Source: Lasiosphaeria ovina (taxonomy: Eukaryota; Ascomycota; Sordariomycetes; Sordariales; Lasiosphaeriaceae). From it: a stretch of DNA of 64,000 bases. Made by a program: the position numbers and the translations under genes. The DNA is taken from contig JAULSN010000002.1 of assembly GCA_033439765.1 (NCBI GenBank), forward strand, positions 2,232,001-2,296,000, given 5' to 3'. Shown here one piece after another: positions 10,981-22,053 of this stretch; position 1 is the stretch's first letter, and each line of letters starts with the position of its first letter. The notes under the pieces were generated by a model. That model had not been told where the DNA came from. It did not search any database and worked only from the letters and a program-made list of their open reading frames with translations.

Positions 10981-11336
10981 CTGAGCTACTCTTATGGCTG
11001 GGAGAATAGGTGGGGAATGCAAGCAAGGAAGCAATGATCAAGAGCCGTTATGATAGTGACTTCGAATTCGGTCTGGGATGGAAAGAAATTTGGGCTACGA
11101 CCACCAAACGGGAAGGACGGGAAGGATGGAAACGACGCGTGAGACGCGACTCCTTTGCCTCCCACAAGCTTGGCTCTGATATGCTATACCACAGACAGTA
11201 ATTGGCCAATCCAGATTCGTCTTAATGACCCATGGTCTCAGCTGCTCAGACCATGTTGCTCAGACCACGTTGCTCAGACCAGTTTGATCGGAACATTCCT
11301 ATCCAATCTCTTAATTCAGACACTTGTAACACCACA
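10981..11336. other. Spacer between the Aig2-like and amidoligase genes
   Basis: This spacer of 356 bp should contain the end of the Aig2-like transcript and the promoter and leader of the amidoligase. It contains three 14-bp units at 11240-11281 and an inverted pair CATGGTCT / AGACCATG around 11231-11255. No gene is seen. Confidence 0.6.
11240..11281. repeat. Three tandem 14-bp units
   Basis: Units at 11240, 11254 and 11268 share the core TGCTCAGACCA, with differences only in the first three bases. They lie just downstream of the Aig2-like stop codon and upstream of the amidoligase. Confidence 0.9.
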
Positions 11337-12371
11337 TCAACCGACCTCGCCAACAAACCGAAACGTCAGCCCGCGGATAGTCTCCTCCTCCTCCTCCTCC
11401 TCCTCCGCTCTTTCCATCTCGATTTCGCAACGAACCACCTCGTACTGGTCCGTCTCGTAACGGCACAGCGCCTCCTCCTGGCCGCGGTTCTGAACCAAAA
11501 ACGCACTCCCTTCGACAACGAACTTCTCGCTACCCATCGTGGGCGGCGCATCCACAAGCGCCTTGTACTTGCCGGCCCATGCTTCCAACACGCCGCCATG
11601 GATCTTGGCCGGCCGGTACGTCGGCTCGCGGTCCAGTTCCAGCAACCGGCGGAGCACGTTGGGGTCCGCCAGCGTGCCGTAGAAGAAGTACCACACGGGA
11701 TACTCGTCCTGGGCCGGGCGGAGCGCCGGGTCAGGTGGTGACCGCGTACGGTGCTGCGGCAGGGTTGCGTCGATGCCCAGCGTAGGGTGAGCCGAGAAGG
11801 CGGATAACACCTTGTCGGCTACCGAGCAGCGGACGAATGTGGGCTGGAAGAATGGATCCTTGTCGGACAGGAGGCACAAGATTGCCTGCTTCTCCGCGGC
11901 GCTGACTTTGCAGAACGCTGCTGGCTCGCCGGAGTCGTTGCTCTCGCCTAAAACGGCTGGCGTGGCATCCAGGCCCAGCGCCGCCTGGAGAGTCTCGGGG
12001 CTTGCTAGCGGGCCCTGGAGCTTGAAGAGATAGGTTTGCCGTCCAAGGGATGTGGTGTTTTTGGCAGACTGGGGTCTGGTGGCTACGCCATGTCGAACGG
12101 ACGACTTCGCGAGCCAGCACGCGTGTTCGTAAGCCTCCTTATCGAAGCCCTCTACCTTTTTGTCTGCCGGGAGAATCTCCCAGGATGCCTCGGATAGGGT
12201 AGGTCGCCCCAGATCCCGTCTCTTGTCCCTAATTTCCTTCGCGGCCTCGGCATAGGTGTACCCGAATAGGGCTTGCCATCGCTTCACAGTGTCGTGGTCG
12301 GGCTCATCTTCTGGGCTGGGCTGAAAACTTGCAGCCTGGGCCATCGACTCTAGCTCGTCCCACGTGTCCAT
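11337..12371 (-). CDS. Aig2-like (gamma-glutamylcyclotransferase-fold) protein
   Basis: Single-exon gene of 344 codons, starting at the ATG at 12371. The C-terminal half carries the Aig2/GGCT fold: WYFFYGTLADPNVLRRLLEL supplies the YG[ST]L substrate loop. The later stretch VVEGSAFLV and the YETDQYEVV end are the usual closing strands, with glutamates placed where the family has its general base. Family members cleave gamma-glutamyl amines or peptides to release 5-oxoproline. The N-terminal half (about 1-215) has a second weak stretch, YLFKLQGPLASPETLQAALG, which looks like a degenerate or truncated first Aig2 domain. A run of glutamates (EEEEEEEE) before the C-terminus comes from a CTC microsatellite. 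The gene sits directly upstream of the amidoligase on the same strand, which suggests a ligase and cleavage-enzyme pairing. Substrate is unknown. Confidence 0.8.
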   Translation of the reverse strand: MDTWDELESMAQAASFQPSPEDEPDHDTVKRWQALFGYTYAEAAKEIRDKRRDLGRPTLSEASWEILPADKKVEGFDKEAYEHACWLAKSSVRHGVATRPQSAKNTTSLGRQTYLFKLQGPLASPETLQAALGLDATPAVLGESNDSGEPAAFCKVSAAEKQAILCLLSDKDPFFQPTFVRCSVADKVLSAFSAHPTLGIDATLPQHRTRSPPDPALRPAQDEYPVWYFFYGTLADPNVLRRLLELDREPTYRPAKIHGGVLEAWAGKYKALVDAPPTMGSEKFVVEGSAFLVQNRGQEEALCRYETDQYEVVRCEIEMERAEEEEEEEETIRGLTFRFVGEVG

Positions 12372-12880
12372 TTTGTGCGATTATGTTGATTTTGAATGGA
12401 CTGATTAAAGCCTGGGTTTGAAATCAGAAGCTGGATTAGCACGTGAGCCTGATACTACTGACCCCGAGGTCGAAAGTGCGTGCTAGTGTTTTATATCTCT
12501 TGGGGATAATTAAGATTTTTAAATCCGGGACGAGTATTTATAATGCATCGAGAAAAGAAATATAGTTAATAACTTACCAAGGTAAAACGGAAGTTCAACA
12601 ATAAACCCATGCCGACAGAGTCATACCAGCCGACTCACGAACCTTACCGTCAACCACCATGCAAGACCAAGGTTTTCGCTCGGGGAACAGAGGCGACCAC
12701 GGGATAGTGGGACCATTGTTATTGGTTCCTTAGGTAAATATATATACGACGACCGTAGCCACGGTCTTAGGTAGAGCTTGCTTGGTTCCTCAAGCAAGCA
12801 ACCATACTCATTCCTTGTACTCATATACTTTGAGTAGCATGCCAGTTTGACTGAGTTTCACGTGCTTTAGGAGCTTGCCC

Positions 12881-13075
12881 TCAGTTCACAAGGCCAAGAA
12901 GAATAGAGAAACGATCCTTACAACAATAAAGACCTTCGAGGGTACCTTTCGGGATATAGACGGGAATTTGGTCAATAGCAAAAAGAAACTCCGGATTTAG
13001 CTGAAGGATTTCGGTAATAAGCTTGATTACTCCGGGATCCAAAAGGCCAACGGAGTAATTACCATCTCCTTTACT
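12881..13075 (-). pseudogene. Unidentified coding-like stretch, possible exon or gene remnant
   Basis: About 64 codons without a stop end at TGA 12883-12881. The peptide has strong protein character, including GNYSVGLLDPGVIKLITEIL, then PEFLFAIDQIPVYIPKGTL, then KDRFSILLGLVN. It has no start codon. Upstream in the same direction are a branch-like ACTAAC (near 13090) and an AG near 13070, so it may be a 3' exon. A possible donor, GTAAGG, lies within it. I do not recognise the family. It could be a remnant or an unannotated small gene upstream of the Aig2-like gene. Confidence 0.35.
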
Positions 13076-13187
13076 CAGTTATATAGTTAGTATAGAAGAG
13101 TCGGCTTGTGATTAGCTACGGAAGCAGAGGCGGGGGTCGGATGAGGTTCTCGAAGGTAGAAGCAAGTAGAAGATTGTCAAGTAGAAG

Positions 13188-13622
13188 ATGGTCCGCCCGT
13201 CGCCAGAGAAACTCACATCCTCAGACGAGGAACTATTCAAGGCAGCCGAGGCAGAAGTTGAGAAGCAGCTCAGCGGCCAGGACGGAGATTATACCCCAAA
13301 GTAGGATTATATCTTGGGGCAGGTGGCAAAGATAGAGCTTGTAGGATATTTAGATCCGTGGATCCTGGGTTCTAGGCGTCACCCCCATATATATATTTTA
13401 AGCTGTAGTCTACGCGCCCCTCAATACGTACCTATAACCACATCCTTTTCCTGCTCTATCCTTCTTCCTTTTTGTAGCTTTGAATCCAGGCTTGTTAGTT
13501 ACGAAGTCCCCTATCCAGGTTCGAAACGGGGCGGCATATACCCAGATCCCGGATGCCTCTTAAAGCACCCATCTAGATATTCTTTCGACCGTGACGGGGA
13601 TGCGCTAGAAAGGCCGCTATGA
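13188..13622 (+). pseudogene. Possible coding remnant with one in-frame TAG
   Basis: From the ATG at 13188 the first 38 codons look protein-like (MVRPSPEKLTSSDEELFKAA and on). They end at a TAG at 13302-13304, after which the same frame stays open to 13622. A strong acceptor-like pyrimidine tract (CTTCCTTTTTGTAG) near 13465-13478 suggests an intron may interrupt it. No family is recognised, and the later part looks of low coding quality. Confidence 0.2.
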
Positions 13623-15921
13623 CACAGGTACACCAATAGTACTTGTAAGAGACTTGTGCGCTTGGTGTTAAAGCCGCCAAAAATGGCAGCATGCGCTAGC
13701 TAAATTCGGCGGCCAGAACACCGCTTTCTCTATCTATGGAGTAATAATTTATTTCCCAGTCTTGTTTCTGTACCAATCTCACTCACTCCATCCGTGGAGG
13801 ATGATTGATTCTTTGGAACTAGGGGCGGCGTGGCACACTACACTCGGTCCGCCCATCGGGTGAGTGGGGGGGGAAACAAACTTGTGGGAAGAACAGACAG
13901 ACAGGCTGGAGACGCGCGCGCCACGCTCGTACAGATCCAGAGTCTCGGGATCTCGCTCTTGGCAATGCGCGCACAGCTTCTGCGGCGTACATACGTACAA
14001 TAAGATCAAATATAGACGGGCGGACGGAGCAGTTCCGCCTACAGTCTATTGGTAAGTCGATTTTATGTTTAATGTTTAAACCTACCTTGAGGTACCTGAC
14101 ATGTATGCCTGTCCCGTGAGAGTGAGACCTGAAGGAGAGATGCCCCTTTACCACCCTTGAATATTTCCAACTCTGTGGTAAGAAATGTAGAAAGGGCAGT
14201 GTATGTAGGTACTGGAGGTATTCCCGTCTTCGTCAGCGGGCTATAGGGCAAGCGGCGGAGTTGACGAAACCCCGACGACTTTGGTGCGGCACTGCAGTGT
14301 ACCTATGCTCCTGCGCATTCGCCTACCCGGTAGTCTGGAACCTGGAGTTAGGAAGCTGCTGGAGATTGGCGGGATTGCGGCGGAGTGGGGGGGAAGGATT
14401 GTGGAACCAACAAAGGGGGGTTGCGAGGAGGCTGAGAGCAAGTAATAAGCGGCCGTCATCGGGCTTCACTCAGACGTGTAGGCAGGGGTTAAGTGCAAGG
14501 TCATTGGCCTTTTCCTTTAAAGCCGTAACGATGGGTAAGTGAACATCAGCTCTCACTCAGTTGTCATGGCTCTGAACAGTCAGTCAGCCAGTGAACCAGC
14601 AGCTTGCTAGACTACCTAATCAGTGGGCATTGGAAACACCACACATCATGCCATGGAGCACTATCACGCAAAGTGTTTAGTTTAGTCTGGTAACGAGCAG
14701 CGCGCATAAAGCAAACCGAATACGTGCCCGCACCATCACCAAGGTGCGCGACCTACCTTTACCCTGGATGTATATACACGTGTTTAGCTTCTTCTTCTTC
14801 GCCGAGTGACGGGGGTGGCAGAGAGCCCGGGAGGGTTTCAAACGCGCGGAGTTGCTCGGGATCTAATTCCCTCTTTCAGAGATGGACGGTGTGAGAGCGT
14901 GACGACTTGTGAGCGCTAGAGAAATTAAGAGCTTAGCTTCCAGCAAGTCCACATACCTCTAGCAAGGAATACCCTATCCGTTTAGGTAGACGGAGTTCTT
15001 GAAAGGCGGTGGGGTGGTTTCGAGGGTGGTACTGTAACCTAAACGGTGGGAAAGAAAAAAAAGAGTCTAGACCTCTCCGGATTTCTCGGCCGGATCATCA
15101 AAGCGGAGGCCAACACCCACGCGCGCCATGGAACAGAGAGAGGGAAGGAGCGTTACGTCGTCAACTTCTCTAGCCAAACTTCCCCGAACCTCGGCAGCCC
15201 CTCGTGCAAAGTGCTCTGGGGGTGCGCGTTGCATTGCGCGCGCGGCTGGCTGGCCATGGGACCACCTACAGCCGTCGTCTCCCAGCCTCCCTCGAAATTG
15301 GCCGGATATCGTATGTGCGGAACAATACATCCTGGCAAATTGGCGAGGCGAGATGTTTGTCTATGAATTAAGATGTAGTACCTGAAGTACCGTGCAATCT
15401 CTCAAACGTCAACGATATCGGCGGCCGGAAGTGAATCCTTAACACATGGAATCCCGGGGCATGGCGACAGTTGGTCTCGGGCGAAGACATCAAAAGCCAT
15501 GTTGGGATGGCAGTCTCTAAATTTCGCCGCCTTCTCGCTCAGCTTCGATTGCCAAGGAGGATCTGGCCATAAGCCAGGGTTAGGGCTGAATTATCTGCAC
15601 CACAGCTTCGACACTGTGGACGTAAAGTGGGCGGAGATTGGCCGACGTCGCATCTTGGTGTTCGTGTTCACGAGCAAGTCTAAGTACCTCCCGAAGCAGC
15701 AACAAAGCTCGACCAACGGGAACCTCTGCGGCCAATGCTGCCAATGGGGCTCTGGAGATAAGGTCCAATGCCTAGAGCGGCCGCAATCGATTTCAGACCT
15801 AATTGACCGATTTAGTTATAATACTTTAGGTTCCTTGGGTTGCGACCTCGACCTCGACCTCGACCTCGTCCTCGTCAACCCTCGACTTTTCCTTCTTGCT
15901 AGCCAGCTACACATAACAACT

Positions 15922-18561
15922 ATGGCGACGCCCGACCTCGCGACGCTGACGTCGGCGGCGCAGATCTTCTCGGGCAGCCACACGCTGCCACAGATCCGGG
16001 CTATCCACAAGGCGCTGCACGCCCAGATCGACGACAAGGCCGCTCGCCTGCGCACCCAGGTCGGCGGCTCCTACCGCGAGCTGCTCGGCACCGCCGACAC
16101 CATCGTGCGCATGCGCGACGACATGGACACGGTCCAGGCCACCCTGGGCCGCATGGGCGGCCGCTGCGGCCGCGCCGTCGTCAACGCCAAGGTCGCCGGC
16201 CTCGCCCGCTTCGTCGGTGAGCGCGAGGACCTGCAACTCGACTCGGGCGCCAGCCTCGGCGCTATCGCGAGGGCCAGGCTGCTCGACGCCTGCCTGCTGG
16301 CCCTGGCCAGGGTGCTGAGGGGCACCCCGGCGGTGCATGGCACGAAATCGAAGGACCATGGAACCAACAACAATGCCCAGGTATCAGAGGGGGACAGGCT
16401 GGTCCTCGCCGCCAAGCTCTGGGTCCTGGGCCGTCTGCTGGTCAAGAGCTTTGGGGACACCGCGGCGGCGACAAAGGACGGTTATGGTATCGAGTCGGCC
16501 CGGAAGACTTTGGAGAACCTCCACGCGAGGCTGCTGCGGAGCGTCGACGGCGTGCTGCGGAGCGCCAGCGAGAAGAAGACGAAGCAGGGCGGCCTCCTCA
16601 AGGCTCTGAGCGCGTACAGCCTAGCAAACAGCTGCGGCGCGCGGGACGTCCTGAGGCACTTTCTGCATGTCAGAAGTCAGGCGATAGCGCTGGCCTTTGA
16701 GACGGACGCCGAAGAGCGCGGTGGCGCCGCGGGAGCCGCCAGGAACCCCCGGGAAGTTCTCAGATCCCTTGGCCTCTACACAGCGACTCTCCAAGATGTC
16801 CAGTTTCTCGTGCCCCACAAGCTTACCGACGCTCTGGTCGCCCTGAAGAAGACTGCGCTCTTGGACGACGAGTCGCTGCAGACCATCGAGGGCCTGCGCC
16901 TCGACGTGTACAAGCGGTGGTGCGGCGACGAGATCCGGTTCTTCACGCCATTCATCCGCCACGACGACCTCGACGGCAGGCAGGCCAAGGAGACTCTGAT
17001 CAAGTGGGCCGGCGAAGGGAGCAACGTGCTGCTCGGCGGGCTCGAAAAGACGCTAGACGGCATGTCCGAATTCAAGGCCATCGTCGACCTGCGCACCAGC
17101 GTGCTCAAGCTGTGGGTCGCAGAGGGCGGCAAGGCAAGGGGCTTCGACCCGTCCGTCATGCTCAACCGGATCCGGGACGCCGTCAACGCGCACCTGCTGC
17201 AGGTCCTCGAGGCCAAGGTGTCCAAGCTCCGCCTCGTCGGGTCCGAGGTGTCGGCGGCGCTCGACTCGTGGCGCGAGGGCGCCACCGACCGGCACCAGGG
17301 CCTGTGGGACGACGGCTCGGTCGACACGGATCTCTCGCACGGCGCCGCCCAGTTCACGCAGGACGTCATCGCGCGGCTCTACGGTCGGAACGACGCCGTG
17401 TCGCGCGCCCTCAACTGCTACCGGTCCTGGTTCCACGTCATCGACGACGTCGGCCAGGTGGTCGACCAGCTCCGCCGCCACCGCTGGGACAACGACGTGG
17501 ACGAGATCGAGGACGAGGACACCATCGAGCAGCGCCAGCAGCTGCTCGCCCGCGACGACCCGCAGACGCTGCATGACCACCTCGACGCCTCGCTCGCCAG
17601 GGCCCTCGCTGCCCTCGACGACCAGCTAGCGGCTCTATGGAGCAAGCACCGCGGCGGACCCAACCGCGGCCCCATCGCCATCTACCTCCTGCGCGTGCTG
17701 CGCGACATCCGCGCGAGGCTGCCCGAGCTGGATCTCGGCACGGCCAGGGCGTTCGGGCTCGCTGCCGTGCCGTCCCTGCACGAGGCGCTGGCGGCGGCGG
17801 TGGCGGCGCGCCCGGTGGACGACTTCGCGACGGTGGCGCTCGCGCGCACGACGGTGGCCGGCAGGAGCCTCTGGGAGGGTGGCGCGTCGTCGGAGGCGGA
17901 GTCGCTGCTCCTCCCCACCTCGCCGTCGCCGGGTGCGTTCCGCTTCCTGCGGAACCTCTCCTTGGCCATGGGCGACGCCGGCGGCGACCTGTGGAGCCCC
18001 GCCGCCGTCGCCGCCCTGAAGCGCCATGCCCGCACGCAGCTGGCGGCGCGCTGGCTCGACGCTGCCAAGTCGGCCGCGGCCGCGCCCGTGTCGTCTGCTG
18101 CCGTTGTCGAGGCAGAAGAGGAGGCGGCGGACAAGCAGAAGGAGGAAGTCAAGGAGGAAACGCAGTCCGGCGGGACGGGTGAGCAAGGCGGCGAGGGAGC
18201 CAAAGAGTCGGACGAGAGCGAGGGCGAGGCCAAATCCGCGCAAGAGCCGTCCCCCGAACAAGGGAACGTCGTGGGCACCACTGATAGTGACGCGGCGCTC
18301 CTCGCTCGGCGACAAGACTTGTTCGTGCAGTGGCTGTTCGACCTGTCCTATCTCGGGCTTTTCCTGGGGTCGTCGTCGTCGTCGTCGTCGTCAGCAGCAT
18401 CGACCGACAGGGGCGACGAGTTCAAGGACCTCGAGAACACGGTCGTGCAAGGGACGGGCCTGGCGGGCGGCGCCGAGGTGGCGGCCGCCCGGGAGCGGCT
18501 AGCCAAGGCGTCGCAGGACTACTGGAAGCGTACGAGTCTGCTCTTTGGCTTGCTGGCGTGA
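15922..18561 (+). CDS. COG1: Conserved oligomeric Golgi complex subunit 1
   Basis: Intron-less gene of 879 codons. The start chosen at 15922 gives MATPDLATL followed by the conserved Cog1/Vps51 N-terminal segment (about residues 20-75: LPQIRAIHKALHAQ, then RTQVGGSYRELLGTADTIVR). A stop-free upstream extension to 15499 has no such character. COG1 belongs to lobe A of the COG tethering complex, which captures retrograde vesicles at the Golgi and keeps glycosylation enzymes in place. The middle is helical and rich in Arg/Ala/Leu. Around residues 715-785 lies an acidic, disordered insert (KEEVKEETQSGG and on), followed by a Ser run from a TCG microsatellite. The C-terminus LFVQWLFDLSYLGLFLG and YWKRTSLLFGLLA fits fungal Cog1. 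A convergent neighbour begins 272 bp downstream. Confidence 0.9.
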   Translation: MATPDLATLTSAAQIFSGSHTLPQIRAIHKALHAQIDDKAARLRTQVGGSYRELLGTADTIVRMRDDMDTVQATLGRMGGRCGRAVVNAKVAGLARFVGEREDLQLDSGASLGAIARARLLDACLLALARVLRGTPAVHGTKSKDHGTNNNAQVSEGDRLVLAAKLWVLGRLLVKSFGDTAAATKDGYGIESARKTLENLHARLLRSVDGVLRSASEKKTKQGGLLKALSAYSLANSCGARDVLRHFLHVRSQAIALAFETDAEERGGAAGAARNPREVLRSLGLYTATLQDVQFLVPHKLTDALVALKKTALLDDESLQTIEGLRLDVYKRWCGDEIRFFTPFIRHDDLDGRQAKETLIKWAGEGSNVLLGGLEKTLDGMSEFKAIVDLRTSVLKLWVAEGGKARGFDPSVMLNRIRDAVNAHLLQVLEAKVSKLRLVGSEVSAALDSWREGATDRHQGLWDDGSVDTDLSHGAAQFTQDVIARLYGRNDAVSRALNCYRSWFHVIDDVGQVVDQLRRHRWDNDVDEIEDEDTIEQRQQLLARDDPQTLHDHLDASLARALAALDDQLAALWSKHRGGPNRGPIAIYLLRVLRDIRARLPELDLGTARAFGLAAVPSLHEALAAAVAARPVDDFATVALARTTVAGRSLWEGGASSEAESLLLPTSPSPGAFRFLRNLSLAMGDAGGDLWSPAAVAALKRHARTQLAARWLDAAKSAAAAPVSSAAVVEAEEEAADKQKEEVKEETQSGGTGEQGGEGAKESDESEGEAKSAQEPSPEQGNVVGTTDSDAALLARRQDLFVQWLFDLSYLGLFLGSSSSSSSSAASTDRGDEFKDLENTVVQGTGLAGGAEVAAARERLAKASQDYWKRTSLLFGLLA

Positions 18562-18833
18562 CGTCGTTGGGCTAGGGGGCAGATCGATGATGGATGATGG
18601 ATGATGGATGTATGATGACCAAGGCATTCCCTCTTGAAGTCTGATTAAGCAAGCAAGCCCGCGATAGATTCAACCACGACTTGTTATTATTGGGATTCGT
18701 TTACGAGGCATTAAGTCAAGGGAGTTAAAAGTCAAACCCCCTGCGCTACGCGTAATGCATCGCACTGCGTATAAATATTTACTTTGCATTAGATACCTAT
18801 ATACACACACACACGCAATAGCAGAATGACACG

Positions 18834-19955
<1,122 letters not shown>

Positions 19956-20772
19956 GGTTAATAATTAGCCAACTATCTGTTTTCGTAGTGGATTGCGCAG
20001 GGGGCTTGGTTCTGTATTGTGTATTTATTTAATGAGAAGCTAAAACGAGTAAATGTGGTTGGTGGATTGTCTTATAAGGGGAAGTCGCTCGCGTGGATGG
20101 AAATGGGGTCAGGTTAAGTACTGTACCTACCTACCTCGATAAGTGCGAGTGGGTGAGTGAGAGCTAGGCGATGAAATGCGATGGAATACGACCCCCCCCC
20201 AACCCAACCCGAGGTTTATAACGGAGTTAACCTAAGTCAAGGTACTTTCCATTCCTTATGTTGGGTATCTGTATGTTGGGTTGGTAATATAATAATATGC
20301 TCTCCATCCTTTAGGAACAGCATCCACCGCGTTGAGCTTGACAGGCCAAGAACAACAGAATGCGGAGAGCCGAGGCCTGGGTCTTGGAGTGTGGGGTCTG
20401 GGGAAATCGGAGTTGCATCCATTGTCAAAATGCGGGACAGCACATGTCTGCTTTGGCGCCATGATACTTACCCCAAATAAATAAACCGGCGCCCTGTTTT
20501 TGCGTATTCGCGATTTCGAGTACGCGCTGGGTGGACGAGACCTCTTGAGGTGCGGTGCGCGTATTCAAGCACAAGGCGGGAAGCTCGGATGACGGTATGA
20601 ATGTGACCAGAGAGAGATAGAATATAGGTTCCTTTTACACGAGCAGTCATACCTTCATACCTCATACCTATACATACATACACAACCACTCTATTTGTTC
20701 TTTTATTTCCCATCCCCTTTTATTCCGTAGATCCCCTTTTATGTTCCCTTTTATTTTGAGATTAGACCCCGT
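19956..20772. other. Intergenic region between the isomerase promoter and the PQ-loop gene 3' end
   Basis: About 0.8 kb. It should contain the isomerase promoter at its left end and the 3' UTR of the PQ-loop gene at its right end. I see CT/TACC-rich words and a C9 run near 20190, but no gene. Confidence 0.5.
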
Positions 20773-22053
20773 TCACGTCGAATACACCGAAATGTTCCTC
20801 TCCAGCACAGGCCTCTCGTCCCACGCCTCGCCGTCGATGCTCTGCTCCTCGTCCAGCGTGCCGTCGTCGCTGCCCTCAAACGAGCCCTCATCATCGTCGT
20901 CGTCCTCGCCGCTCTTGTCATACACAAAGAACTGCACAAAGATGCCCAGGTCCAGCAGCAGCGTGCCCGCGCTGCCGGCCAGCCACGACAGGTTGACGAG
21001 CATGTACTGGCGGTAGATGGCCGCGGCTTCTCCCGGGCGGCATTCGCCTTCGACCTCGCACGCCGGGTCGAAGGCCATGATGGACATCACGTACGTGAGG
21101 TTGCCCAGGCACGCGAACAGGAAGAACAGCATGGACACGCCGTCGGTCGACTTGCGCCGGTAGTTGAGCAGCAGCTGCGGCAGCCGCGAGCCCAGGTACA
21201 GCGCCGCGCACAGCCACCCAAACACCTGGCCCCACAGGTTCATGGTCATGGGAGGCGCGTCCTCGCCGCCCTCGGGCCCCGCCGCCGGCTTCCCGTGGCC
21301 CCGGCTCAGCCACCACCCGAGCACGCCCGCCGCGCACACCATGACGATGGCCAGCACGTTGGACGCCGCAGCTTGCAGCCGCGTGGGCGGCGGCGGCGGC
21401 GGCCGCACCGCCACGTCCGCCCCGCCCACCAGCGGCACGGCCGGCGACAGGTGCGACCAGTCGGAGCCGCGGCGCTCGCGGTCCTCGGAGTACGAGGGCG
21501 CCGCGGTCGGGAGCAGGGCAGTGCGCTCGGTAGCCTGCTGCTGCTGCTGCTGCTCCTGCTGGCGCCGGGACGCGGCGCGGTTCTTGGGCTTAGGCTTGGT
21601 CGTCGCCGGCGGCAACACGCTGTCCCGCAGCGTGAAGCCCCGGTAGTAGAAGCACTGGCCGAGCAGCACAAAGTCGGCAATGGTGTAGTAAATGGCCAGG
21701 ATGACCATGGTGGGCAGCACGCCTTGCAGCACGGCGCCCTTTGAGAACAAGTCTTAGTATTGAGGTAGATTAAGAGATGAAAGAACGTCATACCAATATG
21801 TTGAAGACGTCGCCCAGCAGCCAGACGACTATGAACTGGATGGACAGGCCATCAGCGCTGCCGCGGCGGACGTTCTCGATGATCTGCGGCGAGAAGACGA
21901 CGACCCAGCAGGCGATCGATATAGAGCTGTACACAGTAAGTTAGAATGGCTGGACGAACGGACGGAAAGCTGGGCGGCGTGGTTAATCACGTACCCGCAG
22001 ATGCCCGAGATGGCCTCGACATCGAGGTTGAGCGCCTGGGTGGGAGGCGCCAT
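20773..22053 (-). CDS. PQ-loop repeat vacuolar transporter (Ypq family, basic amino acids)
   Basis: Three exons, 22053-21995, 21926-21794 and 21738-20773, give 385 residues. Donors are GTACGT and GTATGA; branch words are TCTAAC and ACTAAG. Two PQ-loop motifs are clear: FSPQIIENVRRGSADGLSI (residues about 32-50) and SRLPQLLLNYRRKSTDGVSM in the second half. Several hydrophobic helices fit the seven-helix layout. Fungal members such as yeast Ypq1-3 export or import Arg, Lys and His across the vacuole membrane. The central hydrophilic loop (about 105-200) has a poly-Gln run and then ERTALLP (135-141), which fits the acidic dileucine signal used for vacuolar sorting. The C-terminus is an acidic Asp/Glu tail. 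Substrate is inferred from the family. Confidence 0.85.

Larger units (their letters stand above)
12372..15921. other. Gene-poor, AT-richer region with coding-like remnants
   Basis: This stretch separates the Aig2-like gene from COG1. It holds two coding-like stretches (12881-13075 minus, 13188-13622 plus), otherwise only short frames. The DNA near 12480-13100 is rich in TATA and TTAAT words. A stop-free stretch runs in frame from 15499 into COG1 and contains four GACCTC units at 15844-15867, but the conserved COG1 start is at 15922, so the extension is treated as leader. Confidence 0.5.

Noticed and set aside
13515..13545. GGTTCGAAAC resembling a tRNA B box
   Set aside because: No A box or foldable acceptor stem within tRNA distance.
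15499..15921. Start of COG1 at 15499
   Set aside because: The conserved N-terminus starts at 15922, and the upstream codons have repeat-derived, unconserved content.
16917..17576. Open frames on both strands inside COG1, for example 16917-17576 plus and 17635-18315 minus
   Set aside because: Arg-rich or Ala-rich shadows caused by GC-rich codons in COG1.
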